Shown piece after piece: positions 7,123 through 12,158 of a DNA stretch of 12,158 bases. Numbering within the stretch: the first letter of the stretch is position 1; each line of letters opens with the position of its first letter. The DNA is from Gammaproteobacteria bacterium (GTDB lineage: Bacteria > Pseudomonadota > Gammaproteobacteria > SG8-11). The DNA lies in the NCBI GenBank assembly GCA_016200445.1, contig JACQEQ010000205.1:1-12158 (forward strand), written 5' to 3'. The position numbers were made by a program, and so were the translations under genes. The notes below the pieces were generated by a model. The model saw nothing but the letters and a program-made list of their open reading frames with translations, did not search any database and was not told the origin of the DNA.

Positions 7123-7421
7123 GTCGCCGACCACGGCTTGATTTTGGCCAGTGTTTTAGCCAAAGAATCCTTGGCAAGCTCCGTGTCATAGCGCGCCTGT
7201 CCGCGCAGCCACCAGCCTTCCGAAAGGCCGAAGAACTTGCATAGGCGCAAGTCGGTGTCGGCAGTGATCGTGCGGCGGCCCGCAACAATTTCTCCGATGC
7301 GCTGCGCCGGTACGCCGATTTCTTTGGCCAGCCGGTATTGGGTGATCTCCATCGGCTTCAAAAATTCCTCCAGTAAAATTTCACCGGGGGAAACAGGGGG
7401 CAGTTTGGTTTTCTTGCGCAT
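7107..7421 (-). CDS. higA: HigA-family XRE antitoxin (orphan)
   Basis: The 104-residue product starts MRKKTKLPPVSPGEILLEEF, the usual opening of HigA antitoxins. A helix-turn-helix follows at about residues 26-53 (ITQYRLAKEIGVPAQ, then RIGEIVAGRRTIT), then LRLCKFFGLSEGWWLRGQ. In intact systems HigA binds and neutralises the HigB mRNA-cleaving toxin and represses the operon. I chose the ATG at 7419-7421 because GAGG (complement of 7427-7430) sits at the right distance. The longer frame to 7487 adds 22 residues that belong to sequence from the broken higB region. Upstream, only the last codons of higB remain, ending 11 bases before this ATG, the usual higBA spacing. With no toxin left to control, this gene is an orphan that may act on another higBA locus or as a plain repressor. 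Confidence 0.88.
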   Translation of the reverse strand: MRKKTKLPPVSPGEILLEEFLKPMEITQYRLAKEIGVPAQRIGEIVAGRRTITADTDLRLCKFFGLSEGWWLRGQARYDTELAKDSLAKTLAKIKPWSATKKAA

Positions 7422-7432
7422 AACAACCTCGC

Positions 7433-7456
7433 TCAATGGTAATCGACGATTTCCAC
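7433..7456 (-). pseudogene. higB: higB remnant: last seven sense codons plus stop
   Basis: Reading the - strand from 7456 to 7433 gives VEIVDYH and TGA, the conserved C-terminal tail of HigB toxins, placed 11 bases before higA as in intact operons. Immediately upstream, from 7458, the sequence is no longer higB but a copy of a piece of nrdJb, and the frame meets a TGA at 7484-7486. The toxin body is gone, so no functional HigB can be made here. Confidence 0.7.
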
Positions 7457-7457
7457 T

Positions 7458-7506
7458 CCGCGCGAGTGGAACACCGAAGGAGTTCATCCACCAAAAATGT
7501 CACGTC
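7458..7506. repeat. Copy of an internal nrdJb segment
   Basis: These 49 bases match 9502-9551 inside nrdJb in the same orientation, with two mismatches and one missing base. The exact core is 28 bases (7479-7506 equals 9524-9551). In nrdJb the segment encodes DVTFLVDELRSVFDPRG (about residues 121-137). Here it directly abuts the higB tail and encodes nothing useful. Confidence 0.85.
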
Positions 7507-7569
7507 GCGCCCTACTTGAGCCATTCATGGACTACTCCAAAATTTTTAGCATTCTCATCACTGTGCCGC

Positions 7570-9093
7570 TCAACGTTTCTTTTTCAGCAATTCAGCCAGC
7601 AACTTTGTAAACGGAATAATGTCTTGATCAACGCTGGCTGATTCCAGTGCGCCCATATAGTCATCTCTCCGCTCCAAGGGAACGATGGTCCACGGATAAC
7701 CGCCGGAAGCCAGCATAACGTTCATCAGGAAGCGGCCCATACGTCCGTTGCCATCGAAGTACGGATGAATGTAGACGAACATAAAATGCCCTAGCACAAC
7801 ACGCACGGCAGGTTCGTTTTCCTGTTGCAGTAATTCAAAAAATGCCGGTATGAGTTCGCGCACGGCTTCCTGACGTGGCGGCGCATGCTTCGAGCGGCGG
7901 ATGTAGACCGGGCCGTTACGATAACCCGCAAGATCGGCAGCCTTGAGAATGCCTGCGGTCACGCTGGGCGCGAAAAGTTCGCGGTACCAGGTGCTGTGAT
8001 CTTTTCCGGCGACGCTGCCCGCATTTTCTTTGCGCAGGACTTTTTCAATACTTTGTTTAACGCTCTGGAATGCTTGCCAGTAACCGCGCGCAGCCAGCGC
8101 GTTGCGGTGATCCTGATGATCCTTGATGCGGTCCGGATTCCAGTTTCCTGAGCGCACCTGCTCAATCAACCCGGTGTTGACTTTGTATCCTTCAATCGAG
8201 AGAGAGTGGTAGGCGTCGCTGATGTAGGCTTCTTCTACGTGCTTCATGTAAGAGGCGGGATCGCCTGTGAGCCTGGGTGCCGGCGGAAAATTTTGCAGCA
8301 CGTCGGCGCGCATCCTGGCCCAGTTCATCCGCAGGCGGTTTACGTAGGGCGATGTTTCGCGCACGCCAAACGTGATGGGTGGCTTGTCCTCGAAAGGGTC
8401 GATTTCTCTGACGGTGTAACCCGCCGCCTGCATGCTTCCCACGATGTTGTCCGCGATCTCATCGCGCCCAATATTGCGGAAGGCCCCGGCCAGTCTCCCG
8501 GCAATTTTGCTGTGCCCTCCGGTCAGCAACCGGCTAAGTACATCCGAGGCGTCCGGAATCATTGCAAGCGCAGCGCGCATTTCTACCGGCTGGGAAATAA
8601 ATTGAGCGGGTAAACAACCCAGCAGAGACGCAGGCAGCTTGAATATCCGCAGACCGTCTTTGGTTTCGATGTCCTGCGCTACCGGTAACTCCAGACGAAG
8701 ATCAAAGATAGATGTTCCGTAGAGCAAGGTTGTGGGCTTGTTGCCGCCTTTGGGCGATCTGACCAGCAACTGCTTTGGTACGCTCCAGTGACCGGTGTGA
8801 AGGCTAAGGGACTGCTCTGGACTGAGGCACCATTCGCTACCAAAGCGCTCATTGAGATAAGCCGTACAAAAATCCCAGAACGAGGCATACCATGCGGTGC
8901 TTTCACCCGGTTGTTCATCGGGCCGCGCCGGGATATACCAACCTTTCATCACTTCACGGATGAAGCCGTTCTTGAGCAGCCGTTCCCGATGGGTACGGGT
9001 TATGTCACTGGCCCGGATCGCCACGCGCCCCTGATCCTGTAGCGCCTTCAGAAACGCAAGAGATGCAGCCAGTTTGTCGGGGGGTGCCGCCAT
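7570..9093 (-). CDS. fic: Fic protein with AbiEi-like N-terminal DNA-binding region
   Basis: Fic enzymes usually transfer AMP from ATP to protein hydroxyl groups. The 507-residue product carries the Fic signature HPYFDGNGRMGR (443-454: catalytic His443, Asp447, Asn449, Arg451, Arg454). A probable substrate-binding flap is at about 394-407 (GPVYIRRSKHAPPR). An inhibitory helix motif SLSIEG (297-302, fitting [S/T]xxxE[G/N] with Glu301) makes it a class II, self-inhibited Fic protein. The first 230 residues resemble AbiEi-type antitoxins: a winged-helix start (about 8-55, ending REVMKGWYIP) and a longer C-terminal part. The ATG at 9091-9093 lacks a good Shine-Dalgarno. The upstream region holds three phased repeats, suggesting autoregulation by the N-terminal domain. 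It sits between nrdJb and the broken higBA, facing the same way. All catalytic residues are present. The target is unknown. Confidence 0.92.
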   Translation of the reverse strand: MAAPPDKLAASLAFLKALQDQGRVAIRASDITRTHRERLLKNGFIREVMKGWYIPARPDEQPGESTAWYASFWDFCTAYLNERFGSEWCLSPEQSLSLHTGHWSVPKQLLVRSPKGGNKPTTLLYGTSIFDLRLELPVAQDIETKDGLRIFKLPASLLGCLPAQFISQPVEMRAALAMIPDASDVLSRLLTGGHSKIAGRLAGAFRNIGRDEIADNIVGSMQAAGYTVREIDPFEDKPPITFGVRETSPYVNRLRMNWARMRADVLQNFPPAPRLTGDPASYMKHVEEAYISDAYHSLSIEGYKVNTGLIEQVRSGNWNPDRIKDHQDHRNALAARGYWQAFQSVKQSIEKVLRKENAGSVAGKDHSTWYRELFAPSVTAGILKAADLAGYRNGPVYIRRSKHAPPRQEAVRELIPAFFELLQQENEPAVRVVLGHFMFVYIHPYFDGNGRMGRFLMNVMLASGGYPWTIVPLERRDDYMGALESASVDQDIIPFTKLLAELLKKKR

Positions 9094-9111
9094 GTTGTTA
9101 CTAGCTTTAGA

Positions 9112-9173
9112 TTTAGGTTAATGCGTTTTCCCATTTCTAGGTTATTGTGTCAACCGTATTTTAGGTTATACGG
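9112..9173. promoter_or_regulatory. Three 24-bp-phased direct repeats, probable fic operator
   Basis: TAGGTTA occurs at 9114-9120, 9138-9144 and 9162-9168, exactly 24 bases apart, each preceded by a T-rich ATTT-like stretch. The repeat farthest from fic lies inside a perfect inverted repeat, CCGTAT (9154-9159) and ATACGG (9168-9173). The array fills most of the 107 bases between nrdJb's end and the fic start. Regular spacing upstream of a gene whose product has a winged-helix N-terminus points to a cooperative repressor site. Confidence 0.6.
9148..9153 (-). promoter_or_regulatory. Candidate -35 box for fic
   Basis: On the - strand 9153-9148 reads TTGACA, a perfect -35 consensus, 55 bases upstream of the fic ATG and between two of the three repeats. 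The hexamer at the expected -10 distance (GAAAAC, 9130-9125) is poor, so the promoter may be weak or need an activator. With this placement the leader would be about 25 bases. Confidence 0.3.
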
Positions 9174-9200
9174 TCGTATGCAAGTCGTCCGGCGGCGTCG

Positions 9201-9911
9201 CTACCCGCACTTCGAATCACCGCAGTTCAGGCAGGTCATGCAGCCGTCCATTTTGATGACGGCTTTGGTGCTGCACTTGGTACACAGTTGCGCGCTTTCC
9301 GGAAAGTCGCCGGGCGCGACTTTTTCGGCGGTTTTCACGTAGGCGTTGTATTGGCTGCGTTTGTCGTCGATGAGTTTTTTCTGGTGTTCGTCCAGCTCGC
9401 CGCCCTTGAGCAGGCCGATCAGGCGCAAGTGGCTTTCGATGGCGTCGCCGATTTCCGCGACCAGCGACGGCATGTATTTGCCGCCTTTCTTGAAGTAGCC
9501 GCCGCGCGGGTCGAACACCGAACGGAGTTCATCCACCAAAAATGTCACGTCACCACCCTTGCGGAACACCGCCGAGATAATGCGTGTGAGTGCGACGATC
9601 CACTGAAAGTGGTCCATGTTTTTCGAGTTGATGAAAATCTCGAACGGGCGGCGCAGCTCGTGTTCGGTGCCAGGATTCAGGATGATGTCGTTGATGGTCA
9701 GGTACAGCGAGTGCTCGGTGAGCGGGGTTTTGACTTTATAAGTGGTGCCCAGCAGCATCTCGGGCCGTTCGAGCTTTTCGTGCATCTGCACGACGTTGCT
9801 GCCCGGTTCGGTTTTTATTTCGACGGGTGTGGCGGCTTTGGCTTTTTCCGCGTCGGTCTTGGGTTGGGCGACGTCGTAGCTGACGATTTTCTGGTCGATC
9901 TTGATAGTCAT
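9201..9911 (-). CDS. nrdJb: NrdJb: C-terminal subunit of B12-dependent ribonucleotide reductase
   Basis: The 236-residue product corresponds to the C-terminal part of class II (adenosylcobalamin-dependent) ribonucleotide reductase, made as a separate chain as in Pseudomonas NrdJb. A TSCPD-type domain spans about residues 52-165 (FEIFINSK, WIVALTRIISAVFRKGGDVT, DPRGGYFKKGGKYMPSL). A zinc-ribbon-like tail spans 208-236 with Cys210, 213, 224, 227, 230 and 235. The terminal Cys pairs probably shuttle electrons from thioredoxin to the active site of NrdJa. The ATG (9909-9911) has a strong AGGAG (complement of 9919-9923). It lies 164 bases downstream of nrdJa, with a palindromic repeat between them. 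Part of its coding sequence (9502-9551) is duplicated at 7458-7506. No damage is visible. Confidence 0.92.
   Translation of the reverse strand: MTIKIDQKIVSYDVAQPKTDAEKAKAATPVEIKTEPGSNVVQMHEKLERPEMLLGTTYKVKTPLTEHSLYLTINDIILNPGTEHELRRPFEIFINSKNMDHFQWIVALTRIISAVFRKGGDVTFLVDELRSVFDPRGGYFKKGGKYMPSLVAEIGDAIESHLRLIGLLKGGELDEHQKKLIDDKRSQYNAYVKTAEKVAPGDFPESAQLCTKCSTKAVIKMDGCMTCLNCGDSKCG
9502..9551. repeat. Source copy of the segment repeated at 7458-7506
   Basis: These 50 bases encode residues about 121-137 of NrdJb and share 47 positions with the copy near higA, in direct orientation and about 2.04 kb away. Because it is a normal conserved part of nrdJb, this is taken as the original. Confidence 0.85.
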
Positions 9912-10003
9912 GATTTGGCTCCTGAATGGTGCGTGCAGACTTGCCGGGTTTCAGTATGGGGTGTGTTGAAGCGTGCGGGTTTCGATGAGCACCCCCATCC
10001 CAG

Positions 10004-10026
10004 CCTTCCCCCTTGTAGGGGGAAGG
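10004..10026. repeat. C-rich palindromic intergenic repeat between nrdJa and nrdJb
   Basis: CCTTCCCCC (10004-10012), loop TTGTA, GGGGGAAGG (10018-10026): a perfect 9 bp stem. With the preceding CACCCCCATCCCAG (9990-10003) it matches the style of dispersed REP-like palindromes seen between genes in many beta- and gammaproteobacteria. It lacks a T-run, so it is more likely a repeat insertion or an mRNA-stabilising hairpin between the two subunit genes than a terminator. The rest of the 9912-10075 gap shows no gene. Confidence 0.65.
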
Positions 10027-10075
10027 GGTCCATTATTTTGCAATTTTTAAGTTTCATTGGGTGTGGAGTCTTTCG

Positions 10076-12158
10076 CTAGAACTTGCCGTAATAGCCTTCT
10101 TTCAAGGCGTCGTAGAGATTGTCGGCGCTGTGTTTCTCGCCGTCGTATTCAACTTCTTCGTTGCCTTTGGCCTCAACAACCGAGCCGTCAGACAGCGTGA
10201 AACGGTACGTGGTATTGGCCAAGTCCTGCTCCTTTACCAGCACGCCCTGGAACGCCTCCGGGTTGAAGCGGAAGGTGGTACACCCCTTCAAGCCCTGCTC
10301 GTAGGCGTACAAATAAATGCTCTTGAAGTCATCGTACGGATACTGCGTCGGTACGTTCGCAGTTTTGGAAATCGACGAATCGATCCATTTCTGCGCAGCG
10401 GCTTGCACGTCCACGTGTTCTTTCGGATTGATGTCGTCGGCCGAGATGAAATAGTCCGGCAAGGTCTCGCCGTCTTTTTCCGAACCCGGGATTGCAGCGG
10501 GATTGACCAGCGTGCGATACGCGAGCAGCTCGAACGAAAACACGTCGATTTTTTCTTTGCTCTTTTTGCCTTCGCGGATCACGTTGCGGTAGTAGTGATG
10601 CGCGAAGCTCGGCTCGATGCCGTTGCTGGCATTGTTGGCCAGCGACAACGAGATGGTGCCGGTCGGCGCAATCGAAGTGTGATGCGTGAAACGCGCGCCG
10701 ACTTTGGCGAGCTCCGCCACCAACTCCGGTTCGACTTGCGCAATGCGCTGCATATAGCGGCTGTATTTCGCGTGCAGCACCTTGCCTTTGATGGTGTCGC
10801 CTTCGGTGTAACCGTCGCTGATCATCTCGGGACGCTTGGCCAACATCTCGGCGCTCACGGTGAAGTCCTGCTCCAACGTCGGCGCCGGGCCTTTTTCCAG
10901 TGCCAGGTCGAGCGCAACCTTCCAGCCTTCCACCGCCATTTCGCGCGTCACGCGCTCGGTGAATTCCAGCGAATCTTTCGCGCCATATTTCATGCACAGC
11001 ATGGTTAATGTCGAGCCCAGGCCCAAGTAGCCCATGCCGTGGCGGCGCTTGCCGGTGATTTCATCGCGCTGTTGTTGCAGCGGCAGGCCGTTGATCTCCA
11101 CCACGTTGTCCAGCATGCGTGTGAAAATCGCGACGGTTTTACGGTACTCGTCCCAGTCGAAGCGCGCGCGATCCGTGAACGGATGGTGCACGAACTTGGT
11201 GAGATTAACCGAGCACAGCAGGCAGGAGCCGTATTCCGGCAACGGTTGTTCGCCACAGGGGTTAGTCGCGCGAATATTTTCGCAGAACCAGTTGTTGTTC
11301 ATCTCGTTGACTTTGTCGATCAGGATGAAGCCCGGCTCGGCGTAGTCGTAAGTTGAAGACATGATCACGTCCCACACCCGGCGCGCCTTGATGGTGCGGT
11401 ACACGCGGCACGCGACCAGACCTTGCTTGTTGACGATGTAGCCTTTTTTGCTGGCCCATTCGCGCCAGATCACTTTGTCGGGATTGTGCAGGTCGAGCTG
11501 GTCGGCCTCGGCTTCTTTTTGTGACACCGGGAAGGCGAGTTTCCACTGCTCGTCATTCTTTACCGCTTCCATGAAGTCGTGCGTGATCAGCAATGACAAA
11601 TTGAATTGGCGCAGGCGCCCCGACTCGCGCTTGGCGCGCACGAAATCCAGCACGTCTGGATGGCCGACATCGAAGGTGGCCATCTGTGCGCCACGGCGCC
11701 CGCCCGCCGACGACACCGTGAAACACATCTTGTCGTAGATATCCATGAACGATAGCGGGCCGGAGGTGTACGCACCGGCGCCCGCGACGAACGCGCCACG
11801 CGGCCGCAAGGTGGAAAATTCATAGCCGATGCCGCAGCCCGCTTTCAAGGTCAGCCCGGCTTCGTGCACTTTTTGCAAAATGTCGTCCATCGAATCGCGC
11901 ACCGTGCCCGACACCGTGCAATTGATGGTGGAGGTCGCGGGTTTGTATTCCAGCGCGCCCGCGTTGCTGGTGATGCGCCCAGCCGGAATCGCGCCACGAC
12001 GCAGCGCCCACAAGAAATTTTCAAACCACTCGCTGCGTTTTTCCGGTGTGGTTTCCACGTCGGCCAGTGCGCGTGCGACGCGCTGATAGGTTTCGTCCAT
12101 GGACTGATCGACCGCGCGGCCATCCTTGGTTTTTAGCCGATATTTTTTGTCCCAGATG
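10076..12158 (-). CDS. nrdJa: NrdJa: catalytic subunit of B12-dependent ribonucleotide reductase (5' end beyond window)
   Basis: This subunit reduces ribonucleotides to deoxyribonucleotides with adenosylcobalamin, without needing oxygen. The frame runs off the right edge: upstream of the Met at 12098-12100 it stays open and reads IWDKKYRLKTKDGRAVDQS, typical of the NrdJ N-terminal region, so that Met is internal. Numbered from that Met, visible motifs are NCTVSGT (Cys61, one of the redox Cys), NPCGEQPLPEYGSCLLC (280-296: Asn280, thiyl Cys282, Glu284) and APTGTISLS (about 468-476). GCTTFRFNPE follows near 606. The protein ends at 10078 without the TSCPD and Cys-rich tail, which is the separate gene nrdJb downstream. 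The two are probably one operon, in the same direction with a 164-base gap. At least 693 residues are in the window. No frameshift is seen. Confidence 0.96.
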   Translation of the reverse strand, partial: IWDKKYRLKTKDGRAVDQSMDETYQRVARALADVETTPEKRSEWFENFLWALRRGAIPAGRITSNAGALEYKPATSTINCTVSGTVRDSMDDILQKVHEAGLTLKAGCGIGYEFSTLRPRGAFVAGAGAYTSGPLSFMDIYDKMCFTVSSAGGRRGAQMATFDVGHPDVLDFVRAKRESGRLRQFNLSLLITHDFMEAVKNDEQWKLAFPVSQKEAEADQLDLHNPDKVIWREWASKKGYIVNKQGLVACRVYRTIKARRVWDVIMSSTYDYAEPGFILIDKVNEMNNNWFCENIRATNPCGEQPLPEYGSCLLCSVNLTKFVHHPFTDRARFDWDEYRKTVAIFTRMLDNVVEINGLPLQQQRDEITGKRRHGMGYLGLGSTLTMLCMKYGAKDSLEFTERVTREMAVEGWKVALDLALEKGPAPTLEQDFTVSAEMLAKRPEMISDGYTEGDTIKGKVLHAKYSRYMQRIAQVEPELVAELAKVGARFTHHTSIAPTGTISLSLANNASNGIEPSFAHHYYRNVIREGKKSKEKIDVFSFELLAYRTLVNPAAIPGSEKDGETLPDYFISADDINPKEHVDVQAAAQKWIDSSISKTANVPTQYPYDDFKSIYLYAYEQGLKGCTTFRFNPEAFQGVLVKEQDLANTTYRFTLSDGSVVEAKGNEEVEYDGEKHSADNLYDALKEGYYGKF

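Noticed and set aside
7422..7487. 22-residue N-terminal extension of HigA
   Set aside because: It is translated from the higB tail and the nrdJb-derived repeat in another frame. HigA proteins normally start near MRKK...PPVSPGEIL, and the ribosome binding site fits that start.
7507..7569. Gap between fic and the repeat; one - strand frame reads NAKNFGVVHEWLK then stop
   Set aside because: Looks mildly protein-like but is too short, has no start, and overlaps the fic stop. I could not tie it to any family.
9288..11008. Two long open frames on the + strand (9288-10079 and 10061-11008)
   Set aside because: They lie antisense to nrdJb and nrdJa, which are clearly the real genes. The translations are the Val/Phe/Arg/His-rich type produced by the complement of GC-rich genes.
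1..12158. CRISPR arrays, tRNA, rRNA, transposase or integrase genes
   Set aside because: None seen: no regularly spaced array beyond the three fic repeats, no cloverleaf-like gene, and no recombinase motifs.

Overview
The window looks like a chromosomal segment from a proteobacterium, most likely a betaproteobacterium. This rests on the Pseudomonas-style split B12-dependent ribonucleotide reductase (NrdJa/NrdJb), Sec-exported envelope proteins of Gram-negative type, a HigA-type antitoxin, and C-rich palindromic intergenic repeats of the kind common in beta- and gammaproteobacteria. The taxonomic assignment is inference from gene content; no rRNA or marker gene is present.

Layout. Positions 1-1490 carry envelope genes: a possible tail of a + strand gene (3-86), a small signal-peptide beta-barrel protein on the - strand (51-521), and an exported DUF2059-like protein starting at a TTG codon (657-1487). 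Positions 1772-7122 hold a + strand block. It begins with a coiled-coil DUF2130 protein that carries a nuclease-like D...ExK pattern (1772-3052). A two-gene restriction-modification cassette follows: a 1048-residue adenine-specific DNA methyltransferase of the Eco57I/type IIG kind (3206-6352) and, 2 bases later, a small PD-(D/E)XK-like nuclease (6355-7026). A rho-independent terminator closes the block at 7100-7122. On the opposite strand come an orphan higA antitoxin (7107-7421) with only the last seven sense codons of its higB toxin left, a 507-residue Fic protein with an AbiEi-like N-terminal winged-helix region (7570-9093), and nrdJb (9201-9911) followed by nrdJa (10076 to beyond the window end).

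How it works together. The middle of the window (1772-9093) reads as a small defence/toxin-antitoxin island between housekeeping genes: a putative nuclease, a restriction-modification pair, a broken HigBA module and a Fic module. The Fic gene has three TAGGTTA direct repeats, exactly 24 bp apart, in its upstream region. These are a good candidate for an autoregulatory operator bound by the Fic protein's own N-terminal domain. Next door, nrdJa and nrdJb together make an adenosylcobalamin-dependent ribonucleotide reductase, with nrdJb carrying the C-terminal TSCPD-like and zinc-ribbon parts.

Most notable oddities: (1) a ~49 bp piece of nrdJb is copied into the place where the body of higB should be; (2) both restriction-modification genes have an in-frame stop next to an open extension (TAG just before the methyltransferase start, TAA 24 codons before the terminator at the nuclease end); (3) the methyltransferase has NAPW in place of the usual NPPY/F/W; (4) the periodic repeats upstream of fic. 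No tRNA, rRNA, CRISPR array, transposase or integrase was seen.
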